Shown one piece after another: positions 28,941 to 37,277 of a stretch of 64,000 nt of DNA. Source of the DNA: Actinokineospora spheciospongiae (GTDB lineage Bacteria; Actinomycetota; Actinomycetes; Mycobacteriales; Pseudonocardiaceae); NCBI RefSeq assembly GCF_000564855.1, contig NZ_AYXG01000165.1, forward strand, positions 1-64,000, in the 5' to 3' direction. The notes beneath the pieces are model-generated. The model ran no database searches. It saw only the letters and a list, made by a program, of their open reading frames with translations, and was not told where the DNA came from. Position 1 is the stretch's first letter, and each line of letters begins with the position of its first letter. A program made the translations under genes and the position numbers.

Positions 28941-30041
28941 ATGCGGACACCGATGCGGCGCAGGTGGGGGGCGGGTTCCGCGGTGGGCCTGCTCCTGACC
29001 GCGGCACTGGCCACCCTCCCCACCGCCTCCGCGGCACCGGCGCTGACCACCCGGCAGTTGGCGGGCCAGCGGGTGGTCTACTCCTACCCCGGCCTCACAC
29101 CACCGCAGAGCCTGCTCGACCGCATCCGCGCGGGCGAGGCCGCGGGCGTGATCTTCTTCGGTGAGAACATCTCCGGCACCACCCAGATCGCGGGCGTCGT
29201 CGCCCAGCTCCGGGCCGCCGCCGCGCAGAGCCCGGTCCCCGCGCCGCTGCTGCTGATGACCGACCAGGAAGGCGGGCAGATCCGCCGCCTGCCCGGCGCG
29301 CCGCTGCTGTCGCAGAAGCAGGTGGGTGCCCAGGGCGCCACCGCCGCCCGCGACGCCGGGACCTCGGCCGGGCAGAACCTGCGCGGTGTGGGGATGAACG
29401 TGAACCTGGCGCCGGTGGCGGACGTGTACCGCACCCCCGGTGACCTCATGGACCAGTACGGCCGCTCCTACAGCACCGACTCGGGCACCGTCGGCGTGCT
29501 CAGCCGCGCCTTCGTCCAGGCCCAGCAGGCCACCGGTGTCGCCGCCACCGCCAAGCACTTCCCCGGGCTCGGTCCCGCCGGGGCGGCGGAGAACACCGAC
29601 CTGCGCCCGGTCACCCTGACCACATCCCTGTCGGACCTGCGCACCAGGGACGAGCCGCCCTACGACCTCGCCGTGTCCGCCGGGGTCAAGCTGGTCATGC
29701 TCTCCTGGGCCGTCTACCCCGCCCTCGACGCCTCCCGCCCCGCGGGCCTGTCCCCCACCGTGGTCCGCGACGAACTCCGCCGCGACCGCGGCTTCCGGGG
29801 CGTCACCATCACCGACGCCCTGGAAGCGGGCGCCCTCCAGCCCTACGGGACCACGGGCGACCGCGCGCTCCTCGCCGCCGCGGCGGGCATGGACCTCATC
29901 CTCGCCTCGGCCCGCGACACCACCCAGGGCGACCAGGTCCTCGACGCCCTCGCCACCGCCTACACCGCCGGAACCCTCGACCGGCAGGCGTTCACCGCCG
30001 CCACCGACCGCGTGCTGACCCTGCGCGGCTCCCTGCCCTGA
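28941..30041 (+). CDS. Secreted glycoside hydrolase family 3 (beta-N-acetylhexosaminidase-like)
   Basis: 366 residues. Signal peptide at 1-32 (ending ASAAPA), then a single GH3 barrel: LLLMTDQEGGQIRRL, NVNLAPVADV, the KHFPGLG loop of NagZ-type enzymes near residue 205, and the presumed nucleophile Asp in TITDALEAGAL. There is no C-terminal GH3 sandwich, as in NagZ. GAGGAGG six bases before ATG 28941 fixes the start. Probably trims wall muropeptides or chitin oligomers outside the cell. Confidence 0.87.
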   Translation: MRTPMRRRWGAGSAVGLLLTAALATLPTASAAPALTTRQLAGQRVVYSYPGLTPPQSLLDRIRAGEAAGVIFFGENISGTTQIAGVVAQLRAAAAQSPVPAPLLLMTDQEGGQIRRLPGAPLLSQKQVGAQGATAARDAGTSAGQNLRGVGMNVNLAPVADVYRTPGDLMDQYGRSYSTDSGTVGVLSRAFVQAQQATGVAATAKHFPGLGPAGAAENTDLRPVTLTTSLSDLRTRDEPPYDLAVSAGVKLVMLSWAVYPALDASRPAGLSPTVVRDELRRDRGFRGVTITDALEAGALQPYGTTGDRALLAAAAGMDLILASARDTTQGDQVLDALATAYTAGTLDRQAFTAATDRVLTLRGSLP

Positions 30042-30137
30042 CCCGCGGACAACCCAACCCTGTGGACAACTCGGCCCAGCGCGGCGGAACTGTCACCCCC
30101 GCGTGCTTGGATCGATTCGGGGGCTGCCCTGAACGCC

Positions 30138-30153
30138 CGGGGAGAACTCCCCG
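30138..30153. terminator. Hairpin between the convergent GH3 and MarR genes
   Basis: CGGGGAG-AA-CTCCCCG, a 7-bp perfect stem with a two-base loop, lies 12 bases before the 3' end of the MarR gene and 97 bases past the GH3 stop. Modest candidate. Confidence 0.4.
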
Positions 30154-30164
30154 CCCGGATTCCC

Positions 30165-30617
30165 TTACGCGACGCCGGATTCGCCCAGTTTGTTCAGCAG
30201 TTCGGTCAGCCGCACGACGTCCTCGCGGTCCCACTCCGCCAGCGAGGCGCGCCAGCGGTCGCGCTGCTCGGTCAGCAGCGCCGTCAGTCCTGTGTGGCCG
30301 GACGGGGTCAGCCGCAGCAGCCGGGCCCTGGCGTCGGTGCTGTCGACCACGCGCTCCAGCAGCCCCAGGCGGACCGCGGCGTCGACCTGCCTGCTCAGCG
30401 TCGACTTGTCCAGCGACAGCCGGTTCGCGGCCTCGGACATGCGCAGCGACCCGGCGTGCAGCACCAGGACCAGCAGCGGGTAGACGGTGGGGTCGAGGCG
30501 GGGGTGCAGGGTCCTGGCCGAGTCCCGCACCGACGCCCGCGCACGGCGCCACAGGGCGGTGAGTTCGGTTTCGAGGCCGGGGAGGACGTCTTCGGTGGGC
30601 AAAGCCGGGAGCCTCAT
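30165..30617 (-). CDS. MarR family regulator
   Basis: 150 residues (156 if the GTG at 30635 is used). Winged helix with LRMSEAANRLSLDKSTLSRQVDAAVRLGLLERVVDSTDARARLLRLTPSG split over the recognition helix (STLSRQV, about residue 75) and the wing. No divergent partner: the gene upstream, the siderophore-interacting protein, reads the same way, with a 44-base gap. Target unknown; control of iron or oxidant stress genes is possible from the neighbour. Confidence 0.87.
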   Translation of the reverse strand: MRLPALPTEDVLPGLETELTALWRRARASVRDSARTLHPRLDPTVYPLLVLVLHAGSLRMSEAANRLSLDKSTLSRQVDAAVRLGLLERVVDSTDARARLLRLTPSGHTGLTALLTEQRDRWRASLAEWDREDVVRLTELLNKLGESGVA

Positions 30618-30661
30618 TCCACGGTGTAGTGGCACTGGCCCCCGATCCTAGTCCGATCGGC

Positions 30662-31411
30662 CTAGACGGGGTCTGTGCGCTTGGCCGCTTGGAACTCCGG
30701 CTCGGCCATGCCCCTGCGCCAGTACCCGGAGATCGACAGCCGGTCGACCCCGGCCAGGACCTTGCGCAGGTCGCGGATCACGTAGGTCTCACCGTGGACG
30801 AAGGCGTGGCCCGACCCCGCGGGCAGCTCCAGCTCCTCGACGGCGGAGACCAGCGTCCCGGCGGGCACCCAGCGCAGGTCGAGCCGCGCGTCGGTGAGGA
30901 ACTTCTGCTCGTCGGCCGGGTCCTGCACCTCCAGGACCGCGATGGCCACGGCGGTGGCGGGCAGGGACTCCAGGGCCGCGCCGATCGCCGGGAAGGCCGA
31001 CGCGTCGCCGACGAACAGGTGCCAGTCGGCGTCGGCTGCCGGGGAGTACGCGCCGCCGGGGCCCTGGAAGGAGAACTCGGTGCCCGGCTGGACCGACGCG
31101 GCCCACGGACCCGCCAGGCCGACGTCGCCGTGGTACACGAAGTCGATCGCCAGCTCCGACGGTTCGCGGCGGCGGATTGTGTAAGTGCGGGTCACGACCT
31201 TGCCCTGGGCGCGCAGCTCGGCGACGTCCACGCCCTCCGGGCGGCCCTCGGGGAAGAACAGCAGCTTGACGTAGTTGTCGGTGAACCCGTTGTCCGGCAC
31301 CGCGGCCAGGCCGGGCCCGCCCGCCCAGACGCGCACCATGTGCGGGGTGATCCACTCGGTGCGGGTGACGGTGAGGGTGTGCACCGGGCGGGTGCGCTGT
31401 GGAGCAGACAC
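30662..31411 (-). CDS. Siderophore-interacting protein (FAD/NAD(P)H ferric-siderophore reductase)
   Basis: 249 residues of the SIP/ViuB family. Flavin-binding RTYTIRR near residue 74, the GPGGAYSP loop, GDASAFPAIGAALESLP (NAD(P)H site) and the C-terminal FVHGETYVIRDLRKVL and YWRRGMAE. It reduces Fe(III)-siderophores in the cytoplasm. An IdeR/DmdR iron box 20 bases upstream of the GTG at 31411 means it should be induced when iron is low. Confidence 0.93.
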   Translation of the reverse strand: MSAPQRTRPVHTLTVTRTEWITPHMVRVWAGGPGLAAVPDNGFTDNYVKLLFFPEGRPEGVDVAELRAQGKVVTRTYTIRRREPSELAIDFVYHGDVGLAGPWAASVQPGTEFSFQGPGGAYSPAADADWHLFVGDASAFPAIGAALESLPATAVAIAVLEVQDPADEQKFLTDARLDLRWVPAGTLVSAVEELELPAGSGHAFVHGETYVIRDLRKVLAGVDRLSISGYWRRGMAEPEFQAAKRTDPV

Positions 31412-31414
31412 GAC

Positions 31415-31464
31415 GAGGCCTCCCAGAAGACTTAGGTAAGCCTAAGCTACTCCTGGGAGGCCTC
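31415..31464. terminator. Terminator hairpin enclosing the iron box
   Basis: GAGGCCTCCCAG (31415-31426) and CTGGGAGGCCTC (31453-31464) are perfect 12-bp inverted arms. They sit just past the stop of the leftward DUF2637 gene and just before the start of the leftward SIP gene. The 26-base loop holds the iron box. It can end the upstream transcript while the next promoter starts within it. Confidence 0.65.
31432..31450 (-). promoter_or_regulatory. DtxR/IdeR/DmdR iron box
   Basis: TTAGGTAAGCCTAAGCTAC matches 17 of 19 positions of the DtxR/IdeR consensus TWAGGTWAGSCTWACCTWA. Its centre is the perfect CTTAGG-TAAG-CCTAAG. It lies just upstream of the siderophore-interacting protein gene and is in the loop of the hairpin 31415-31464. 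Confidence 0.82.
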
Positions 31465-31482
31465 GGTGCGCGAGTGCGATCG

Positions 31483-33294
31483 CTAGCGCGACTGATCGAT
31501 GCTGGTCAGCTCCGCGGTCCGGACCGAGCGACCGCGGGCGTGGGTGACGCGCCACAGCGTGGTGATGCTCTGCAACGGGTGCAGGAACCAGCCCCACGCG
31601 CCGATCACCGGCAGCGAGCGGGCGACCCGGCCGCGGGCCCGGCGCTCGCTGCGCGAGTGCCAACCGATGTGCAGCTCGAAGAGCAGGATGCCGACGGCGG
31701 CGGGAGCGGCGAACATGATCGACGCCTCGATGCCGTAGCCCTTGCCCGCGGCGTGCTCCCAATTCAGGTACACGCTGCCCGCGAGCAGGAGCAGCAGCGC
31801 GATCCGCGGCCCGGCACCGGAGTACGGCGAGAGCGCGTAGCGGTGCGCGAGCCCGGCCACGATCAGCGCCGACGCGTCGAACACCAGCGACACCACGGCC
31901 GCCAGCGGGGTCGGGATGCTGAACCCGCGGGCGTACTCGAACAGCGACCACCAGGAGATGCCCATCGCGGCGATCAGCACCACGATCCAGGCCATGTTCG
32001 CCGACCAGGACAGCACGACCGGCACCCGGGGCAGCGCGGGCGGCAGCGGCTCCGGGTCGACCGGGGCGGCCATCCGCTCCGCGTGCGCGGTCACCGGCTC
32101 CGCGGGCGGCTCGGGGGCCTCCGCGACGACCAGGTCCTTGCCCACCCGCTCCTCCGGTCCAGCCTCGGTGGTCGCGGCCTCGGCCTTGCCCGCGTCGTCC
32201 GCGCCGCCCTTGTCCGTGTCGCCCTTGGCCGCCTCGTCGGGCACCTCGACCTGGTCCAGCCAGGACAGGTCCGGTTCGACGGTGTTCGCCTCGACGGTGG
32301 CGGCGGTGTCGGCGTCGTCGCGGACCGGGGTGAAGGTGACCAGGGTCGGGGAGTCCTCGTCGGCGGCGGCGCGCTTGGCCGGGTCCACCTCGAAGATCTG
32401 CGTGGCGTCCTCGGCGTCCGCCTTCGGGGCGTCCGCTCTGCCCGATTCGACCGCGGTGTCCATGTTCTCTGTGCTGTCCTTGTCTGCCAGGGTGTCCACG
32501 CCGGGTGCTGCTGCCCCGCCCTCGTCCGACCGCTCGACGACCGCCCCGCCGCTGCCCGCCGCGGTGGCGCCGTTCGCGGGAGCACTGTTCGCGGGAGCAC
32601 TGTTCGCGGTGCCGCCGTCGGTGGCGCCGTTCTTCGCGGCGTCCCGCGCGGCCTTGGCCGCGGCGCTGCGCGCCGCCGCGCCGGTCAGGCGCTTCGCCTT
32701 CTTGCCACCGGTCGAGCCTTTGGCACCCGCCGCGCCGTTGGTGGCCGCTGCGCCGTTGGAGGCTGTCGAGCCGTTGACGGTGGTCGACCCCGCGGCGGCC
32801 GAGCCGTTCGCGGCGGCCGAGCCGTTGGTGGTCGACCCGCTGGTGGCGGTCGCGCCGTTGGGGGCCGCCGAGCCGTTCGCGCTGGTCGAGCCGTTCGCGG
32901 CGGCCGAACCGTTCGCGGCTGAACCATTCGCGGCCGAACCGTTGGTGGCGGCCGACCCGTTGGTGCCGTTCGCGCCGGTCGTGCCGCCGGGGGCGGCCGA
33001 GCCGTCGGTGCCGCCGGAGCCGGTGCGCAGCGCGTCCAGCTCGGCCAGCAGGCCGGGGCTGAGCGCGACGAGGTCACCGGTGTCGCCCACCTGGTGCTCG
33101 CGGCGCCAGGTGTCGATCACATTGGTGGCGTACGACCGGGCCGTGGTCACCCCGTAGGTGTCCAGCCACTGCTGGACCTCGAGGGTGGTGGGCGGGTCGA
33201 CGTGCTCGCAGGCGTAGCGGATCTTGTCCGCGATGGTGGCACGCCCGGCCAGGGCGACGGCGTGGGCGGGGTCGATGGCGCTCTCCGGACTCAC
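31483..33294 (-). CDS. DUF2637 membrane protein with N-terminal DNA-binding-like domain and long low-complexity linker
   Basis: 603 residues. Residues 1-75 form a small helical domain (VQQWLDTYGVTTARSYATNVIDTWR) resembling a winged helix. Residues about 95-220 are NGSAA/NGT-type repeats; 250-400 is an acidic Ala/Asp/Glu linker. The C-terminus has four membrane helices of DUF2637 (Spd-type), with WSANMAWIVVLIAAMGISWWSLFEYARG and a basic tail. DUF2637 proteins are common in actinomycetes, often on plasmids and integrative elements involved in mycelial spread. No transfer gene is near. Function unknown. Confidence 0.78.
   Translation of the reverse strand: MSPESAIDPAHAVALAGRATIADKIRYACEHVDPPTTLEVQQWLDTYGVTTARSYATNVIDTWRREHQVGDTGDLVALSPGLLAELDALRTGSGGTDGSAAPGGTTGANGTNGSAATNGSAANGSAANGSAAANGSTSANGSAAPNGATATSGSTTNGSAAANGSAAAGSTTVNGSTASNGAAATNGAAGAKGSTGGKKAKRLTGAAARSAAAKAARDAAKNGATDGGTANSAPANSAPANGATAAGSGGAVVERSDEGGAAAPGVDTLADKDSTENMDTAVESGRADAPKADAEDATQIFEVDPAKRAAADEDSPTLVTFTPVRDDADTAATVEANTVEPDLSWLDQVEVPDEAAKGDTDKGGADDAGKAEAATTEAGPEERVGKDLVVAEAPEPPAEPVTAHAERMAAPVDPEPLPPALPRVPVVLSWSANMAWIVVLIAAMGISWWSLFEYARGFSIPTPLAAVVSLVFDASALIVAGLAHRYALSPYSGAGPRIALLLLLAGSVYLNWEHAAGKGYGIEASIMFAAPAAVGILLFELHIGWHSRSERRARGRVARSLPVIGAWGWFLHPLQSITTLWRVTHARGRSVRTAELTSIDQSR
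32730..33000 (-). repeat. Degenerate NGSAA codon repeats inside the DUF2637 gene
   Basis: About 17 short units of the form Asn-Gly-(Ser/Thr/Ala)-(Ala/Thr)-(Ala/Asn) are encoded here. On the + strand they appear as repeated GCCGTTCGCGG or GCCGTTGG elements. Units vary in both sequence and length, as expected for slippage-prone coding repeats. Confidence 0.7.
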
Positions 33295-33505
33295 CTGCGC
33301 GGTCCTCCTGGATATAGACGGCTGACGAGTGGGGCGGAACTGCTTTTGAGTACGTGCACTGTGTCGGACGGGTGAGTACCGAGCACTATCGGGCTACCCT
33401 GCGGCCCCGATCTTGACGTTTTCGTTCCCGGCCTGTTATCTCCGCCTCGGCGCGGCACACCGAGGGTCACAGTAGACGTCGCCTCGAAATAACTTTCGGG
33501 GACCC

Positions 33506-33532
33506 TGTCGATTCGGGGGTCACTCGTTCGTA
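33506..33532 (+). promoter_or_regulatory. Candidate ECF42 promoter
   Basis: TGTCGA at 33506-33511 matches the -35 element reported for ECF42 promoters, which stand before the DGPF gene. A CGTTCGTA stretch follows at 33525-33532 in the -10 region. It lies about 40-65 bases upstream of the YCII gene start at 33571. Autoregulation by the sigma factor at 33915 is inference. Confidence 0.5.
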
Positions 33533-33570
33533 TGGGGGGTGACCAAGCACCACCGAACAGGGAGAACACC

Positions 33571-33918
33571 ATGCGGCAGTACCTGCTCAGCATCTTCCAG
33601 CCGCCCGGCGAGATGCCCGACCACGAGGCCTTGGCCGCCATCATGGCCGAGGTCGGCGCCCTCAACGACGAGATGCGGGCGGCGGGCGCCTGGGTCTTCG
33701 GCAACGGCTTGGAGGCCCCGGAGACCGCGACCGTCCTGCGCGCCGAAGGCGGCGACGTCCTGGTGACCGACGGCCCGTTCGTGGAGCTGAAGGAGCACCT
33801 GGGCGGGTTCACCATCATCAACGCCGAGGACCTCGACGACGCCCTGGGCTGGGGTCGCAGGTTGGCGGGGGTCCTGGGCCTGCCGGTCGAGGTCCGCCCG
33901 TTCGTGCCGCAGGGGTGA
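33571..33918 (+). CDS. YCII-related DGPF-domain protein
   Basis: 115 residues of the dimeric alpha/beta-barrel YCII family. The DGPF motif occurs as VTDGPFVELKEHLGGF near residue 70. Start MRQYLLSIFQPPGEM at 33571. It overlaps the ECF sigma gene by four bases (GTGA). This is the standard ECF42 pair; the DGPF protein function is unknown (possibly peroxide or small-molecule response). Confidence 0.9.
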   Translation: MRQYLLSIFQPPGEMPDHEALAAIMAEVGALNDEMRAAGAWVFGNGLEAPETATVLRAEGGDVLVTDGPFVELKEHLGGFTIINAEDLDDALGWGRRLAGVLGLPVEVRPFVPQG

Positions 33919-35129
33919 CCGAGCGCATCGCCCGGGTGTTCCGCGAGGAGTACGGGCGGGCGGTGGCGGTGCTGGTCCGCTCCCTCGGCGACATCGACCT
34001 CGCCGAGGAAGCGGTCCAGGACGCCTTCACCGAGGCGGTCCGCCGCTGGCCGGAATCGGGCGAACCGCCCAGCCCGGCCGGGTGGATCATCACCACCGCC
34101 CGCAACCGCGCCATCGACCGCCTGCGCCGCGAGTCGACCCGCGACACCCGGCACGCCGCCGCGCACGCCCTCCAGGCACCCGACGACAGCCCGGCCGAGG
34201 AGGAGGGCCCCGTGCACGACGACCGCCTGCGGATGCTGTTCACCTGCTGCCACCCGGCGCTGGCCGCGCCCGCCCGGGTGGCGCTCACCCTGCGGCTGCT
34301 CGGCGGCCTGACCACCGCCGAGATCGCCCGCGCGTTCCTGGTGCCCGAACCGACCATGGCCCAGCGGCTGGTCCGGGCCAAGGCGAAGATCAAGAAAGCG
34401 GGCATCCCCTACCGCGTCCCGCGCGACGCCGACCTGCCCGACCGCCTCAGCGGCGTGCTGGCGGTCGTGTACCTGGTCTTCACCGAGGGCCACACGGCGT
34501 CGGCGGGTGGGCGGCTGGTGCGCGAGGACCTGTGCGCCGAGGCCGTCCGGCTGGGCAGGCTGCTGGTCGAGCTGATGCCCGACGAACCGGAGGCACTGGG
34601 CCTGCTGGCACTGATGCTGCTCACCCGCTCCCGCCACCCGGCCCGCACCACCGCCGACGGGCGGGCCGTGCTGCTGGCGCAGCAGGACCGCTCCCGCTGG
34701 GACCGCGCGCTGATCACCGAGGGCCAGGACCTGGTCCGCCGCTGCCTGCGCCGCGCCCGCCCCGGCCCCTACCAGGTCCAGGCGGCCATCCAGGCCGTGC
34801 ACAGCGACGCCCGGCGGGCCGAGGACACCGACTGGGCGCAGGTCCTGGCCCTCTACAACCACCTGCTGGCGCTCACCCCGACCCCGGTCGTCGCGCTCAA
34901 CCGGGCGGTGGCGGTGGGCGAGGTGCACGGGCCGGGGGCGGCGCTGGCCGAGGTCGAGCGGATCGGCCTGGACACCTACGGCCCCGCCCACACCCTGCGC
35001 GCGGAAATGCTGCGCCGCCTCAACCGGCAGGCGGAGGCCGCCGAGGCCTACGCCACCGCCGCCTCGCTCACGGAGAACGAGGTCGAGCGGGCCCGGCTCA
35101 CCGCACTCTGGGAGTCCACAGTGGAGTGA
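33915..35129 (+). CDS. ECF42-type RNA polymerase sigma factor
   Basis: 404 residues, about twice a minimal ECF sigma. Region 2 (IDLAEEAVQDAFTEAVRRWP) and region 4 (LTTAEIARAFLVPEPTMAQRLVRAKAKIKKA) are followed by the long C-terminal domain with TPR-like helices typical of ECF42 (YLVFTEGHTAS, LALYNHLLALTPTPVVALNRAVA). There is no anti-sigma gene, as usual for this group. It is translationally coupled to the DGPF gene and probably controls it. Confidence 0.93.
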   Translation: MTERIARVFREEYGRAVAVLVRSLGDIDLAEEAVQDAFTEAVRRWPESGEPPSPAGWIITTARNRAIDRLRRESTRDTRHAAAHALQAPDDSPAEEEGPVHDDRLRMLFTCCHPALAAPARVALTLRLLGGLTTAEIARAFLVPEPTMAQRLVRAKAKIKKAGIPYRVPRDADLPDRLSGVLAVVYLVFTEGHTASAGGRLVREDLCAEAVRLGRLLVELMPDEPEALGLLALMLLTRSRHPARTTADGRAVLLAQQDRSRWDRALITEGQDLVRRCLRRARPGPYQVQAAIQAVHSDARRAEDTDWAQVLALYNHLLALTPTPVVALNRAVAVGEVHGPGAALAEVERIGLDTYGPAHTLRAEMLRRLNRQAEAAEAYATAASLTENEVERARLTALWESTVE

Positions 35130-35141
35130 ACAGTTTTCGCT

Positions 35142-35180
35142 GCCGAAGACCGGTTTTATTGCGGGAAAACGGTCTTCGGC
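35142..35180 (+). terminator. Terminator of the ECF42 operon
   Basis: GCCGAAGACCGGTTTT and AAAACGGTCTTCGGC pair over 15 bp with one bulged G, around the loop ATTGCGGG, 12 bases past the sigma-factor stop. Stable stem and good placement. Confidence 0.7.
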
Positions 35181-35206
35181 ATGCGCGGTGTCAATAGAGT
35201 GATCAC

Positions 35207-35989
35207 ATGGAACATGACGAACGGCTTCGGCACGCCTCATCGTTCGGGGCGGCGGCGACCTCGTACGCCGAGAACCGCCCGGACTACGCGCGGGCCGCGG
35301 TGCGCTGGGCGCTCGACGATCCGGCGCCCGGTATGCGGGTGCTCGACCTCGGCGCCGGAACCGGCAAGCTCACCGGCACCCTGGCCGCGATGGGCACCGA
35401 CGTCACCGCGGTCGAACCCGACCCGGCGATGCTGACCGAGCTGCGCCGCGCACTGCCGGGGGTCCGCGCACTGCCGGGCAGCGCCGAGGCGATACCGCTG
35501 CCGGACGCGTCCGTCGACGCCGTGCTGGCGGGCAACGCCATGCACTGGTTCGACATGACCGTCGCGGGACCCGAGATCGCCAGGGTCCTGGTGCCGGGCG
35601 GCACCCTGGCCGGCCTGTGGAACGTCGTGGACGACCGGGTCGACTGGGTTGCCGGGCTGGCGCGGGTCAGCGGGAGCGCGGCCATCGGCCCGCGTGACAC
35701 GCCCACCGGTTGGCGCGCCGAGACGGCCGAGGCGCACCTGCCCGGGACGGGCGGGGCCGCCCGGTTCGGCTCGCCGGAGCAGGCCGAGTTCCCGCACGGG
35801 CAGCGCCGCACCGCCGACTCCCTCGTCGCGGCACTGGCGACGCGGGCGGGGGTGCTGGTCATGCCGGAACGGGAACGACAGGTCACGCTCGACCGCATCC
35901 GCGCTTTCCTCGCAGGTGAGTCGGAGACCGCCGACGGCGAGTTCACCCTCCCGATGCTGACCTGCGTGCTGCGTGTCCGGCGGCTGTGA
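35207..35989 (+). CDS. Class I SAM-dependent methyltransferase
   Basis: 260 residues of the Methyltransf_11 type. Motif I is VLDLGAGTGKLTGTLA near residue 46, the acidic residue after strand 2 is in TAVEPDPAML, and the post-motif NAMHWFDM occurs near residue 110. It is related to actinobacterial and yeast Crg1-like methyltransferases, which use small acids or lipids; the substrate here is unknown. No partner genes are close enough to form an operon. Confidence 0.87.
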   Translation: MEHDERLRHASSFGAAATSYAENRPDYARAAVRWALDDPAPGMRVLDLGAGTGKLTGTLAAMGTDVTAVEPDPAMLTELRRALPGVRALPGSAEAIPLPDASVDAVLAGNAMHWFDMTVAGPEIARVLVPGGTLAGLWNVVDDRVDWVAGLARVSGSAAIGPRDTPTGWRAETAEAHLPGTGGAARFGSPEQAEFPHGQRRTADSLVAALATRAGVLVMPERERQVTLDRIRAFLAGESETADGEFTLPMLTCVLRVRRL

Positions 35990-36091
35990 CGGGTTCGCGG
36001 CAGGAAGCCGGAACCCCCGGGTGGTGGAATCGGGAGGACATCCTGGGCGCCCGCCGCGCGTGGGCCGGGCGGCACCCGGCATGATGCGGCG

Positions 36092-36850
36092 GTGCTCAGA
36101 ACCGTCACCGCCACCCGGTACGTGACCCCGCTGCGCGAGGGCGGCTCCCTCCCCGGCCTGGTCGAGGCCGACGACCTGGGCATGTACGTGGTCAAGTTCC
36201 GCGGCGCCGGGCAGGGCCCGCGCGCGCTGGTCGCCGAACTCGTGGTCGGCGGCCTCGCCAGGGCACTGGGGTTCCGGGTCCCGGAGATCGTCTTCGTCGA
36301 GGTGGACCCGGAACTGGGCCGCACCGAACCGGACGAGGAGGTGCAGGAACTCCTGCGCGCCAGCGACGGCCGCAACCTGGGCCTGGACTACCTCCCCGGC
36401 TCGTTCGACTTCAACCCGCTGGTCCGCGACCCCGGCCCGGTCGAGGCGGCCCGGCTGCTGTGGTTCGACGCGCTGGTGCTCAACGTCGACCGGAGCTGGC
36501 GCAACCCGAACCTGCTGCTGTGGCACCGCCGGATGTGGCTGATCGACCACGGCGCCTCGCTGTACTTCCACCACCGCTGGGAACCGGGGTGGCAACCCGC
36601 GAGGCAGTACCGCTGGGAACCGGCCGACCACGTCATGCTGCCGGTCGCGGGCCCGATCGAGAACCTGGCGGCGGAGGTCGACCTGGACGCGCTGGACGAG
36701 GTGCTGGCCGAGGTTCCCGACGAGTGGCTGCTGGGCTTCCCGGACCCGGCGGACACCCGCCGCGCCTACCGGGCCTTCTTCACCGCCCGGCTGGCCGCGG
36801 CCGCGGAGTGGACCGAGGGTTTGGAGGCCGCCCGTGCCGCACGTGTTTGA
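36092..36850 (+). CDS. HipA-like kinase-domain protein
   Basis: 252 residues matching the HipA-like kinase family found in a two-gene unit with DUF3037. Visible kinase-like parts are YVVKFRGAGQGPRALVAELV (ATP-site lysine), LNVDRSWRNPNLLLW (catalytic-loop Asp/Asn) and MWLIDHGASLYF (metal-binding Asp). It lacks the HipB partner of toxin-antitoxin hipBA. It overlaps the next gene by 17 bases. Function unknown. Confidence 0.8.
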   Translation: MLRTVTATRYVTPLREGGSLPGLVEADDLGMYVVKFRGAGQGPRALVAELVVGGLARALGFRVPEIVFVEVDPELGRTEPDEEVQELLRASDGRNLGLDYLPGSFDFNPLVRDPGPVEAARLLWFDALVLNVDRSWRNPNLLLWHRRMWLIDHGASLYFHHRWEPGWQPARQYRWEPADHVMLPVAGPIENLAAEVDLDALDEVLAEVPDEWLLGFPDPADTRRAYRAFFTARLAAAAEWTEGLEAARAARV

Positions 36851-37244
36851 GTACGCCCTGCTGCGCGCCGTCCCCCGCCAGGACCGGGGGGAAGCGCTCA
36901 ACATCGGTGTCCTGGTGCACTGCAAGGCCTTCGACTACCTGGGCTGCCGCACCCACGTGGACGACACCCGCCTACGCGCCCTCGACCCGGCGATCGACCT
37001 GGCGGTGCTGGCGGAGATGCTGGGCGGCCTGACGTCGGTGTGCGCGGGCTCGGCGGGCCCGGTGACCCGAATCCCCCCCGGCCAGCGCTTCCGCTGGCTC
37101 ACCGCACCGCGCAGCACCCTCGTGCAGACCTCCCCCACCCACACCGGCCTGACCGACGACCCGGAGGCGGAACTGGAACGCATGTTCCGCGCCCTGGTCC
37201 TCATCACGCCCGCGAACACCCCCCGGCTCGACCCCGTCGACTGA
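36834..37244 (+). CDS. DUF3037 protein
   Basis: 136 residues starting FEYALLRAVPRQDRGEALNIGVLVHC, the DUF3037 signature. This family is regularly encoded right after a HipA-like kinase, and here the genes overlap by 17 bases. No known activity. C-terminus ends in an acidic-then-hydrophobic helix (ELERMFRALVLI). Confidence 0.82.
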   Translation: MPHVFEYALLRAVPRQDRGEALNIGVLVHCKAFDYLGCRTHVDDTRLRALDPAIDLAVLAEMLGGLTSVCAGSAGPVTRIPPGQRFRWLTAPRSTLVQTSPTHTGLTDDPEAELERMFRALVLITPANTPRLDPVD

Positions 37245-37277
37245 CCAGGCCTGCCGGACCGGTTCCCGAACGCGGCC

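Noticed and set aside
31483-33294. DUF2637 gene as a sign of an integrated plasmid (AICE)
   Set aside because: No integrase, excisionase, att repeat, tra or rep gene was found around it.
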